A stretch of DNA of 64,000 bases from the NCBI RefSeq assembly GCF_025143985.1, contig NZ_CP083564.1, forward strand, positions 1,055,501-1,119,500. Direction: 5' to 3'. Below are positions 45,628 through 54,289 of this stretch, one piece after another. The notes under the pieces were generated by a model. It worked only from the letters and a program-made list of their open reading frames with translations. It ran no database searches and was not told where the DNA came from. The stretch comes from Sulfitobacter sp. W027. GTDB taxonomy: Bacteria; Pseudomonadota; Alphaproteobacteria; Rhodobacterales; Rhodobacteraceae. Each line of letters opens with the position of its first letter. The first letter of the stretch is position 1. A program made the translations under genes and the position numbers.

Positions 45628-47088
45628 TCAGGCAACCTCTTGCAGAACCGCAGGGTCTGCGTCGATCTCGAGTCCAATTGGCAGGATGAAGTAGAAAACA
45701 CTTCCCTTACCAATTGAACTTTTAACCCCAATCTCACCATCGTGAGCGTTCACGATCTCCTTCGAGATGGCCAAGCCAAGGCCCGTACCGTTGTGTTTTC
45801 GGGTATTTGACGAATCTACCTGCGTGAACTTTTCAAAAATACGATCTTGGTCCTCCTCAGAAATACCGCATCCCGCATCCTTAACCTCGACCCGGACCAA
45901 TCCGTTATGCTCTTGAACAGAGACTTCGACTTTCGCACCCTCGGGCGAAAACTTTGCGGCGTTTGACACCAAATTGCGGACGACCTGGGCGATCCTGTCG
46001 GGATCAACGTGGGCAAGCAACGCGCTGTCATCCCCGTTGAAGTGATATTTGATATCCTGACCGGTCCCATAGCTCTCAATGGTCTCAAGTTCATCCCGCA
46101 CAAGCATTGCCAAATCAGTTGGGCGCTTGTTCATCTCCAAGTTGCCGGTGTCCAGCTTCTCGAAATCCAACAGGTCATTGACGAGCAAATTGAGGATGCT
46201 TGCGTTCTTAGTTGCCATGGCCACAAGGCGCTGCGCTGGTCCGGTCAGTTCAGTGACCTTTCCCGAGTTCAGCATGTCAAGAGAGCCCTTGATTGATGTC
46301 AGGGGGGTTCTCAATTCATGGCTGACGGTAGAGATGAATTCGCTTTTGGCCTTGTCAGAAGCCTGGGCCCGGGTTTGCGACTTTTTCAACTCGACATTAT
46401 TCGATCTGAGGCGGCGAAACATGACCCAAAGGCCGATTGAAGGTAACAAGAGTGCCAGGCCGATCATACCCACCATTGCCGCCCCGACAAAGGCGTATTC
46501 CACACTGACGGCTGCCGTTTTGTTTGTTTGATCCATATAGGTTTCGGCAATTGCCACCATTCGCCCGTTGTCGAAGACGGGCAGGTAGGTCTCGCTGTAT
46601 AGATCAGGGCGGTTGGGCTTGTCCCGTCCATCTTCGACGGTTGTATAGGGCTGACCTGACCTTACGACAGTAGAGGCCAGATAGTTATGCTTCCCGAGGT
46701 TTTCACCTGCGGCTTTGGGATCATCGGATTCGAAGCGAAGCACGCCGTCAGGGCTGAAGATTTTAAACCGGAAGACGCCCGAGAAGTTGGCTAACTTTTC
46801 AAACGCTTGCCAGTCTTCGGCTTCCATAGGCAGGCCTTCGGCTAGATTTGCAATTTGCGGGGCTTGGCTGATTGCGAATTCAGCCCATTCAAGAGATCGA
46901 CGGGAAGCATCGCGCTCTACTGCCTGATCAACTAATGCTGCAGCGATCCGTATGGTCGCGAAGGTCAGCAAAGCGAAGAATGCGAGAGACCCAACAGTCA
47001 TGAACGCCGATCTTGCGCTCACGGATCTCACCGTGGAAGTAATGGCGCTGATACTCTTTCGAGCGCCCCCCGATGTTATTTCCGACAT
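45628..47088 (-). CDS. Orphan membrane sensor histidine kinase
   Basis: The 486-residue kinase has two membrane helices (about 31-53 and 198-224) flanking a periplasmic sensor domain (GVFRFKIFSPDGVLRFES and YSETYLPVFDNGRMVAIAETYMDQ, dCache/PAS-like). Then come HisKA with the phospho-acceptor His257 in STVSHELRTPLTSIKGSL and the ATPase domain (NLVSNAAKFSPEG, VKDAGCGISEEDQDRIFEKF, GTGLGLAISKEIV). No response regulator is adjacent. The gene and its flanks are AT-richer than the surroundings (31 of 60 bases GC in one line counted), which may point to later arrival. Signal unknown. Confidence 0.9.
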   Translation of the reverse strand: MSEITSGGARKSISAITSTVRSVSARSAFMTVGSLAFFALLTFATIRIAAALVDQAVERDASRRSLEWAEFAISQAPQIANLAEGLPMEAEDWQAFEKLANFSGVFRFKIFSPDGVLRFESDDPKAAGENLGKHNYLASTVVRSGQPYTTVEDGRDKPNRPDLYSETYLPVFDNGRMVAIAETYMDQTNKTAAVSVEYAFVGAAMVGMIGLALLLPSIGLWVMFRRLRSNNVELKKSQTRAQASDKAKSEFISTVSHELRTPLTSIKGSLDMLNSGKVTELTGPAQRLVAMATKNASILNLLVNDLLDFEKLDTGNLEMNKRPTDLAMLVRDELETIESYGTGQDIKYHFNGDDSALLAHVDPDRIAQVVRNLVSNAAKFSPEGAKVEVSVQEHNGLVRVEVKDAGCGISEEDQDRIFEKFTQVDSSNTRKHNGTGLGLAISKEIVNAHDGEIGVKSSIGKGSVFYFILPIGLEIDADPAVLQEVA

Positions 47089-47509
47089 GTTTAGCTTCCC
47101 TAATGAGTTGCACTCTCGGATGGGATCGAGAACAGGTGACCGGCCTGTTTTTGGAAGAATTTAAGTGGATTTGACTCAAATACAGACCTTACCCGTGGAC
47201 TGTAGATATCGATCTGGCCAAAAATAAGGTCGAAGTTAGACTGCGGCGCGCCAAGTGATTAAGCATTCGGTGTTCAGCCAGTCGTCTATGGAGCGTTCGC
47301 CACACAGCCTCGTATTCGCGATTATCATGCCAATCGGTGACCCGGGTCTCAACATTGGGTGAGGATGGCTACAGGGTTTCAGTCGGCCAAAGACGCCTCT
47401 GCTCGCAGCAACTCGATATACGTGCAGTGGGCCCGACGCGCCCAAGGCGGTGTCGTTGTATTTTAATCTGCAACCGAAAATGTGCAGAACTAAAGGGTAT
47501 AGCCCATTC
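47089..47509. other. AT-richer intergenic stretch, no supportable gene
   Basis: About 420 bases between the histidine kinase start and the DUF2244 gene. Base composition is lower in GC than the rest (25 of 60 bases GC at 47161-47220). The only coding-like hint is a minus-strand frame of about 60 codons near 47190-47370 that lacks a start and a recognisable product; it could be a decayed gene. No tRNA, hairpin or repeat was seen. Confidence 0.4.
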
Positions 47510-47992
47510 TCAACTCTGCAGATGACGTGACAGATCGTCGTAAAGTGCGATGCGTTCCTCTTCGCTCAGGAAGGCGCCGATCTCGACCTCACGGCCCTCG
47601 CCGCGCAGGGTGACGTAATGCGGCACCGGGCCGTCATCGTCGTATTTCTTCACTTGGGTCCAATAGCGGTTGCAGTCCCAATTCTTCACCTCGCCCTTGG
47701 CGGTGGTATGAACCAGCCGCGCCGTGGTGTCGTCGAGGGTGAGCACCTCTTCGATTTGCCGGGCGCGGTGGTTGTGCTGCAAGGCCCAGTACACAGCACC
47801 CAAGGCCAATAGCACAAAAGGCAACAGACCCCAGAGGAGGGCCGTGCCGAGCATGGCGAAAATTGGGATCATGGCCAGTGTAAAAGTCGCCAACATAAAG
47901 GCCGCAAAGCCGCGCGCGGGCAGGGATTGATGGGGCCAAAGGCGCATCTGTTGCGGATTGGCGCGGGGCGGGGTTGTCCATTCGTAAGGCAT
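47510..47992 (-). CDS. DUF2244 membrane protein
   Basis: The 160-residue protein starts MPYEWTTPP and has two adjacent membrane helices (about 28-70), followed by a soluble domain with NWDCNRYWTQVKKYDDDG and VTLRGEGREVEIGAFLSEEERIALYDDL. That is the DUF2244 pattern; function unknown. The longer upstream frame overlaps the VOC gene and is ignored. It lies 77 bases downstream of the VOC gene on the same strand. Confidence 0.82.
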   Translation of the reverse strand: MPYEWTTPPRANPQQMRLWPHQSLPARGFAAFMLATFTLAMIPIFAMLGTALLWGLLPFVLLALGAVYWALQHNHRARQIEEVLTLDDTTARLVHTTAKGEVKNWDCNRYWTQVKKYDDDGPVPHYVTLRGEGREVEIGAFLSEEERIALYDDLSRHLQS

Positions 47993-48069
47993 GGGATCGC
48001 TCAGGCTCACTGAACCATCAAGATAGCCGAGAGGCGGGCGATGACAATGCGGCGCGGGGACGCGGGCGG

Positions 48070-48444
48070 CTAGTCGCCCAGCAGATCCCAACGGTTGCCA
48101 AAGGGGTCGCGGAACACGGCCACTTTGCCATAGGGCTCATGCCGCGGTTCTTCCTCAAAGGTGACACCTGCAGCTGTCAGACGGTCAAACTCTGCACCGA
48201 AATCATCGGCTCTTAAAAACAGCCAGACCCGCCCCGCGCCCTGATTGCCAATCGCGGCCCTTTGCTGGTCGTCATCGGCACGGGCGAGGATGAACCCCGT
48301 CTGCGCGCCGGGCGGGGCGACGCGGACCCATCGCTTGCGGCCCTGATCGACGTCTTCGATCAGATCAAACCCCATCACGCCGCAGTAAAAGGCGATTGCT
48401 GGGTCATACTCAGGGATGAGGAGGGTGATCGCAGAAAGATGCAT
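48070..48444 (-). CDS. VOC (glyoxalase/bleomycin-resistance) family protein
   Basis: The 124-residue protein has the two-module VOC fold: ITLLIPEYDPAIAFYCGVMGFDLIEDVD at the start and LTAAGVTFEEEPRHEPYGKVAVFRDPFGNRWDLLG at the end, with His and Glu candidates for a metal site. Functions in this superfamily range from glyoxalase to dioxygenase and antibiotic binding, so no specific role is assigned. It is downstream of pyc on the same strand (47 bases), possibly by read-through. Confidence 0.87.
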   Translation of the reverse strand: MHLSAITLLIPEYDPAIAFYCGVMGFDLIEDVDQGRKRWVRVAPPGAQTGFILARADDDQQRAAIGNQGAGRVWLFLRADDFGAEFDRLTAAGVTFEEEPRHEPYGKVAVFRDPFGNRWDLLGD

Positions 48445-48491
48445 TGCCCGCTCCTGTTCTCGGGCGCGGGGGTGCCGCGCCCGAGGGTCAG

Positions 48492-51400
48492 TTACTCTAA
48501 TTCAACCAACAGGTCCTTAGCGTCGATCTGCCCGCCTGCCTGCACGTGCACGGCCTTTACGACCGCATCACGCTCCGCATGCAGACCGGTTTCCATCTTC
48601 ATCGCTTCGATGGTCAAAAGCAGGTCGCCCGCCTTGATCTTCTGCCCTTCCTTAACCCCGACAGAGGCCACAACCCCCGGCATCGGCGCGCCGATGTGGT
48701 TGGCGTTCCCGACCTCTGCCTTAGGGCGCTGCACCGTGGCGTCTTTGACCAAACGGTTCGCCACACGGATCACCCGCGGCTGGCCGTTCAGTTCGAAGAA
48801 GACCTTCACCTCGCCATCCTCACCGGCCTCGGATTCGGCCTGCAGGCGGATCTCCAAGGTCTTGCCGGGGTCGATCTCGGCCGAAATCTCCGCCCCCGGC
48901 TCCATGCCATAGAAGAACGTATGCGTGGGCAGGGTGCGCACCGGGCCATAGACGCGGTGGCGGCCCATGTAGTCGAGGAAGACCTTGGGATACATAAGGT
49001 AGCCGCAGAGGTCTTCGTCGTCGATTTGCATGCCGTCGAGCTGCTCTGACAGTTCCTTGCGTACCGCCTCAATGTCGACAGGCTCCAGATGTTTGCCGGG
49101 GCGTTCGGTGTTCGGCGTCTCGCCTTTCAGCACCTTTTTGACGATGCCCGCCGGAAAGCCATTCGGCGGCTGGCCAAGGTTCCCGCGCATCATGTCGATG
49201 ACACTGTCGGGGAAGGAGACATCGACCTCGGGGTCTTCGACCTGCGCGCGGGTGAGACCTTGGGAGACCATCATCAGGGCCATATCGCCGACGACCTTGG
49301 AGGAGGGCGTGACTTTGACGATATCGCCGAACATCTGGTTCACATCCGCATAGGTGCGCGCCACTTCGGGCCAACGGTCGTCGAGCCCCATGGAGGCGGC
49401 CTGCGCCTTGAGGTTGGTGAATTGTCCGCCGGGCATTTCGTGCAGGTAAACTTCGGAGGATGGGGCCTGCATCCCGGTCTCGAAGGCGGCATAGTGACCG
49501 CGAACTTCTTCCCAATAATCTGAGATTTCGCGCACGGCTTTCATGTCGATCCCGGTGTCGCGGTCGGTGTGCTGCAGGGCCGAAACCACGGTGCCCAGCG
49601 TCGCCTGCGAGGTGTTGCCCGACAGCGCGTCCATGGCGCAGTCGACGGCATCGACGCCCGCTTCGGAGGCGGCGAGGATGGTGGCGGTGGCACTGCCTGC
49701 GGTGTCATGGGTGTGGAAGTGGATCGGCAGGCCGACTTCGGATTTCAGCGCCTTGACCAGCACGCGGGCCTGGGCGGGTTTGAGCAATCCGGCCATGTCT
49801 TTCAGGCCCAGCACATGAGCGCCAGCGGCTTTCAAATCCTTGCCCATCGTGACGTAATACTGAAGGTCGTATTTCGCACGATCCGGGTCAAAGATGTCGC
49901 CCGTGTAGCAGATCGTGCCTTCGCAGACCTTGCCGGAGGAGACCACCGCATCCATCGCCACGCGCATGTTCTCAACCCAGTTCAGGCTGTCGAAAACGCG
50001 GAAGACATCGACGCCGGTATTCGCCGCCGTGGCCACGAATTTCTGCACAACGTTGTCGGGATAGTTGGTATAGCCCACGCCGTTGGAGGCGCGCAGCAGC
50101 ATCTGGGTCATCACATTGGGCAGGGCCGCGCGCAGATCGCGCAGGCGTTGCCACGGGCATTCCTGCAAAAAGCGGTAGGCCACATCAAAGGTCGCGCCGC
50201 CCCAGCATTCGACAGAGAAAAGTTGCGGCAGATTGGCGGCATAGGCGGGGGCCACCTTGATCATATCCAAGCTACGCATCCGGGTCGCCAGAAGCGACTG
50301 ATGCGCGTCGCGCATGGTGGTGTCGGTGATCAGCAACTGACGTTGTTGCCCCATCCAATCGGCCACGGCCTGCGGGCCTTTTTGCTCCAACAGGTTGCGT
50401 GTGCCCATCTGCGGCTCGCCACGCAGAACGGGCGGTTTGGGATCGCGAACATGGGCGGCAGGCAGGGCGTGGCCTTTGGTCTCGGGATGACCGTTGACGG
50501 TGATGTCGGCGATATAGGTCAGCACCTTGGTGGCGCGGTCGCGGCGCTGCTTGAAGTTGAAAAGCTCCGGCGTCTCGTCGATGAACTTGGTGGTGTATTC
50601 ATTGTTCAAAAACGTCGGGTGCTTCAGCAAGTTTTCGACAAAGGCGATGTTGGTCGACACGCCGCGCACGCGGAATTCGCGCAAGGCGCGGTCCATCCGG
50701 GCGATGGCCATTTCGGGCGTCGGGGCTTTGGCGGTGACCTTGGTCAGCAGGCTGTCGTAGTAGCGCGTGATGACCCCGCCTGCATAAGCGGTGCCGCCAT
50801 CGAGGCGAATGCCCATGCCGGTGGCCGAGCGGTAGGCGGTGATGCGGCCATAGTCGGGGATGAAATTGTTCTGCGGGTCTTCGGTGGTGACGCGGGTTTG
50901 CAGCGCGTGGCCGGTGAGGGTGATGTCCTCTTGGCGCGCCTTGCCTGTGGCTTCGGCCAGCGGTTTGCCCTCGGCGATGAGGATTTGGGCGCGGACGATG
51001 TCGATGCCGGTGACCTCTTCGGTGACCGTATGTTCGACCTGCACGCGGGGGTTCACTTCGATGAAGTAGAATTTGCCGTCGTCCATATCCATCAGGAATT
51101 CGACGGTGCCAGCGCATTCGTAGTTCACATGGGCGCAGATCTTGCGGCCCAATTCGCAGATCTCGGCGCGTTGGTCTTCGGTGAGATAGGGGGCGGGGGC
51201 GCGCTCGACGACCTTTTGGTTGCGGCGCTGGACAGAGCAGTCGCGCTCGAACAGGTGATAGATGTCGCCCTGTTTGTCGCCCAGGATTTGCACTTCGACA
51301 TGGCGCGCGCGGAGGATCATTTTCTCGAGATAGCCTTCGCCATTGCCAAAGGCGGCTTCGGCCTCGCGGCGGCCTTCGCGGACTTTCTCTTCGAGTTCTT

Positions 51401-51932
51401 TTTCGGACATGATCGGGCGCATGCCACGACCGCCCCCGCCCCATGAGGCTTTGAGCATCAGGGGATAGCCGACCTCGGCCGCCTCAGCGCGGATCGCGTC
51501 CATGTCTTCGCCGAGCACTTCGGTGGCGGGGATGACCGGCACGCCGGCTTCCATCGCGACGCGTCGGGCGGAGGCCTTGTCGCCCAAAGCGCGCATGGTT
51601 TCGGCGCGGGGGCCGATGAAGGTGATGCCGTTTTTCTCGCAAGCGTCGACAAACTCGGGGTTTTCCGACAGCAGGCCGTAGCCGGGGTGGATCGCATCGG
51701 CCCCGGAGGCTTTGGCGACGCGGATCATCTCGTCGATGCTGAGGTAAGCGGCGACAGGGCCAAGGCCCTCGCCGATGCGGTAGGCTTCGTCGGCTTTGAA
51801 CCGGTGCAGGCCGAGTTTGTCCTCTTCGGCATAAACAGCGACCGTTTTCTTGCCCATCTCATTGGCAGCGCGCATGATGCGGATTGCAATCTCACCGCGG
51901 TTGGCGATCAGGATTTTTTTGAAATCGGTCAC
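48492..51932 (-). CDS. pyc: Pyruvate carboxylase
   Basis: This 1146-residue biotin enzyme makes oxaloacetate from pyruvate, bicarbonate and ATP, the main anaplerotic route in this bacterial group. Domains in order: biotin carboxylase (FKKILIANRGEIAIRIMRA, KASWGGGGRGMR, EVNPRVQVEHTVTEEVTG), allosteric linker, carboxyltransferase barrel (ITDTTMRDAHQSLLATRMR, GGATFDVAYRFL, the HTHDTAGS loop), and a biotin carrier domain with EAMKMETG near the C-terminus. Length is the family norm. A large plus-strand frame covers it in antisense; that is a codon-bias shadow. Confidence 0.98.
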   Translation of the reverse strand: MTDFKKILIANRGEIAIRIMRAANEMGKKTVAVYAEEDKLGLHRFKADEAYRIGEGLGPVAAYLSIDEMIRVAKASGADAIHPGYGLLSENPEFVDACEKNGITFIGPRAETMRALGDKASARRVAMEAGVPVIPATEVLGEDMDAIRAEAAEVGYPLMLKASWGGGGRGMRPIMSEKELEEKVREGRREAEAAFGNGEGYLEKMILRARHVEVQILGDKQGDIYHLFERDCSVQRRNQKVVERAPAPYLTEDQRAEICELGRKICAHVNYECAGTVEFLMDMDDGKFYFIEVNPRVQVEHTVTEEVTGIDIVRAQILIAEGKPLAEATGKARQEDITLTGHALQTRVTTEDPQNNFIPDYGRITAYRSATGMGIRLDGGTAYAGGVITRYYDSLLTKVTAKAPTPEMAIARMDRALREFRVRGVSTNIAFVENLLKHPTFLNNEYTTKFIDETPELFNFKQRRDRATKVLTYIADITVNGHPETKGHALPAAHVRDPKPPVLRGEPQMGTRNLLEQKGPQAVADWMGQQRQLLITDTTMRDAHQSLLATRMRSLDMIKVAPAYAANLPQLFSVECWGGATFDVAYRFLQECPWQRLRDLRAALPNVMTQMLLRASNGVGYTNYPDNVVQKFVATAANTGVDVFRVFDSLNWVENMRVAMDAVVSSGKVCEGTICYTGDIFDPDRAKYDLQYYVTMGKDLKAAGAHVLGLKDMAGLLKPAQARVLVKALKSEVGLPIHFHTHDTAGSATATILAASEAGVDAVDCAMDALSGNTSQATLGTVVSALQHTDRDTGIDMKAVREISDYWEEVRGHYAAFETGMQAPSSEVYLHEMPGGQFTNLKAQAASMGLDDRWPEVARTYADVNQMFGDIVKVTPSSKVVGDMALMMVSQGLTRAQVEDPEVDVSFPDSVIDMMRGNLGQPPNGFPAGIVKKVLKGETPNTERPGKHLEPVDIEAVRKELSEQLDGMQIDDEDLCGYLMYPKVFLDYMGRHRVYGPVRTLPTHTFFYGMEPGAEISAEIDPGKTLEIRLQAESEAGEDGEVKVFFELNGQPRVIRVANRLVKDATVQRPKAEVGNANHIGAPMPGVVASVGVKEGQKIKAGDLLLTIEAMKMETGLHAERDAVVKAVHVQAGGQIDAKDLLVELE

Positions 51933-52033
51933 TTGTTGGTCCCCCTTGCTGGATTTGGAGGCAGCTTAGGGATGCTGCGGTGCAGCGCAAGAGGGCTCTG
52001 ACGGTCTTTGTCACATTTCTGCAAGGTTTTCCG

Positions 52034-53182
52034 TCAGAGCGGCGGCAGATCAAAAGGGACGGGCAGGTCACGTAGGTTGCGGGCGCCCAGTTGCCCCATA
52101 TTGGCAGTGAGGTCGCGGGCAAGCAGGTCGATCAGGTGATCCACGCCACGCGGTCCGAGTGCGGCGAGCGCAAAATGGAAGGCCCGGCCCAGCATGACAA
52201 AGTTCGCGCCAAGCGCAAAGGCGCGCAGGATGTCGAGGCCCGATTCCACGCCACTGTCAAAAATCACAGGCAATTTAGTGGCTCCACGAATAGCGGGCAG
52301 CGCTTCGGCACTGGCAGGGGCGGCGTCGAATTGGCGGCCCGCGTGGTTCGAAACCCAGATCGCATCGACCCCGGCGTTCTCCAAAGCTGTCGCATCCTCG
52401 GGGCGCAGAACGCCCTTGATCACCAGCGGGCCCTCCCAATGGTCGCGCAGCCAATGTAGATAGTCCCAATCCGGCGCGGTGCGCAGCAAATAGCCGACAT
52501 GTGCGGTTGGCGGCAGGTTCGCGGTGGCCGTGCCTTGTGTATATTTGTCGAGCATTTTCATATGTGGCAGGCCACGGCGGGCCATGCCCACAGCCCAAGC
52601 GGGCCGCATCGCCACCTGTGCCATTAGCCGGGGGGTGAGCTTAGGCGGGCTGGTCAGGCCAGAGCGGGTCTGCCGCTCGCGCCGCGAGGCGACCGGGACA
52701 TCGACGGTGAGGACCAACGTCGTGAAGCCGGCGGCTTTGGCGCGGGCCAGCATGTCGGTGCGAATCTCGGGATCGCGCGGGGGGTAGAGTTGGAACCACC
52801 CATGCGCGCCCAGATGGGGTGCCACGTCTTCAGGGCAGGTCGCGGCCACGGTGGAAAGACCAAAGGGAATGCCAGCCCGATCCGCTGCGCGGGCGAGGTG
52901 GGCTTCGGCATCTGGCCAGATCAGGCCGGACATGCCCAAAGGTGACATGCCGAAAGGCAGGGGCAGTTTCTGCCCCATAAGCTCAACGTTGAGATCGGGC
53001 TTGAATTCACCATGTAACACCGAGGGCATTAGCCCGACACGGTCCAAGGCGGCCCGGTTGCGGTGTTTGGTCGCCTCGGTCCCAGTCGCGGAATCAAGGT
53101 ATTCCCAAACGAATTTCGGCAGGCGCGACTGCGCACGGCTGCGGAGGTCCGAAAGGGCGGGATAGGTTGCGTGTAAATCCAT
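52034..53182 (-). CDS. FMN-dependent alpha-hydroxyacid oxidase/dehydrogenase (LldD-like)
   Basis: The 382-residue TIM-barrel flavoenzyme has PKFVWEYLDSATGTE near the start, TLVLTVDVPVASRRERQ, LVIKGVLRPEDATALENAGVDAIWVSNHAGRQFD with the catalytic His and Arg, and GVESGLDILRAFALGANFVMLGRAF. Relatives oxidise L-lactate, glycolate, mandelate or 2-hydroxy acids. The substrate is uncertain; nearness to pyruvate carboxylase (102 bases) makes lactate to pyruvate attractive but unproven. The ATG at 53182 gives the usual beginning (MDLHATYPALSDLR). Confidence 0.9.
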   Translation of the reverse strand: MDLHATYPALSDLRSRAQSRLPKFVWEYLDSATGTEATKHRNRAALDRVGLMPSVLHGEFKPDLNVELMGQKLPLPFGMSPLGMSGLIWPDAEAHLARAADRAGIPFGLSTVAATCPEDVAPHLGAHGWFQLYPPRDPEIRTDMLARAKAAGFTTLVLTVDVPVASRRERQTRSGLTSPPKLTPRLMAQVAMRPAWAVGMARRGLPHMKMLDKYTQGTATANLPPTAHVGYLLRTAPDWDYLHWLRDHWEGPLVIKGVLRPEDATALENAGVDAIWVSNHAGRQFDAAPASAEALPAIRGATKLPVIFDSGVESGLDILRAFALGANFVMLGRAFHFALAALGPRGVDHLIDLLARDLTANMGQLGARNLRDLPVPFDLPPL

Positions 53183-53308
53183 GGCGGCATTTGCGCCAAA
53201 GGGTTGCGAATTGTCCAGATGGAGAAGATGCGGGTATCGGGTGGGTTAGCCCTGTCGTGAGAGAAAGTAGATTGCGGGTTTAGTGTGCATGCTTTTCCGG
53301 CGGTAGGT

Positions 53309-54082
53309 CTACTGCCGGAGTGCAGACCGCGCGATTGGCGGGGCATCGCTTATTTTGCTGCCCGGTGCTGTGGGCAGGTTGTCTGCCATATCCACCAGTG
53401 CAGCAATGGCGGCTTCGATTTCATCCCCTTCGGAGGTGTCAACGCTGTCCATATCGATCAGATGCACGGTCGGGTTCGCTTCGGCATCCAGGCGTTCCTG
53501 CGCGATTGAGCGCAGCTCTTGCATGGTGCTGTCAATGGCGCGGCATAGCCCTGCAAGCATACCCGCCGAACCCGTAAGCTTTGCCGGATCGATCAGCCCT
53601 TTTTCGGCAGCGTCCAGCACCGTCGAGATTTGCTCAAGCTTGAATGAAGAGGTCGCAGCGAAATAGCGCACATCTTCAAAGGCGAGGGTATCGCGGTTAT
53701 CGCGTTGTACCCGTTCTACGACGATGGCGCTGCCCACAACACGGTCACGGCCCTGGTGCGACTGCACGTGATGCAGCGTCGTATCCCAGATCAGGGGGCC
53801 GCGCGGCATATGAAGCATCTCACGATAGCGGATTTGCCCCGCGTTCGAAACGCAGCGCGCATATCGCTCATTCACCGCCTCGGCCTCTTCATGGGGCATG
53901 AAAGCATGCAGGGGGCGGTTTATCACCTCCTCCATCACCATGCCGCTATGCGCCTCATGGGCCGTATTCAGAGCGAGAAGTTCGAAATGCCCGTTTTCGG
54001 CATTCAGCTCCGCAATGAACATCGGCAGTTTGAACCGGTCAATCTCTCGGCGCAGGACCGAAGTATCATCGTTTCTGAACAT
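53309..54082 (-). CDS. PAS-domain protein without recognised output domain
   Basis: The 257-residue protein has an N-terminal PAS-like domain (FKLPMFIAELNAENGHFELLALNTAHEAHSGM, then VINRPLHAFMPHEEAEAVNERYARC) and a second alpha/beta segment (REMLHMPRGPLIWDTTLHHV). A helical C-terminal half (TSSFKLEQISTVLDAAEKGLIDPAKLTGSAGMLAGLCRAIDSTMQELRSIAQ) follows. No kinase, GGDEF or helix-turn-helix motif is seen, so it may signal by protein contact. The stop codon lies inside a short stem-loop (53297-53318). It is divergent from uvrD. Confidence 0.65.
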   Translation of the reverse strand: MFRNDDTSVLRREIDRFKLPMFIAELNAENGHFELLALNTAHEAHSGMVMEEVINRPLHAFMPHEEAEAVNERYARCVSNAGQIRYREMLHMPRGPLIWDTTLHHVQSHQGRDRVVGSAIVVERVQRDNRDTLAFEDVRYFAATSSFKLEQISTVLDAAEKGLIDPAKLTGSAGMLAGLCRAIDSTMQELRSIAQERLDAEANPTVHLIDMDSVDTSEGDEIEAAIAALVDMADNLPTAPGSKISDAPPIARSALRQ

Positions 54083-54289
54083 GAGCGGTTCCTCTCGTTT
54101 GCCGTTATTCCGTCACATTGGAGCCAAAGCATTATCAACGGGTAAAGATTTCCCATGCATTTCAAATTCGCCCGTCTTTGCGATGCGCAGCGGGTCAGCG
54201 CGGCGCAATTTGGCCGCCTTCAGGCCTTTCGAGAGAACATTTGCGGAACGTCTCTTTATCTCGTATCGCGGACGCGCTAGATTGCATGC

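Noticed and set aside
49569..51446. Plus-strand open frame of 625 codons
   Set aside because: It is fully antisense to pyruvate carboxylase; such long frames arise from GC-rich third positions, and the His/Gly/Val-rich product resembles no family.
53297..53318. Stem-loop over the stop codon of the PAS gene as an intrinsic terminator
   Set aside because: The stem is good, but on the coding (minus) strand it is followed by A rather than T.
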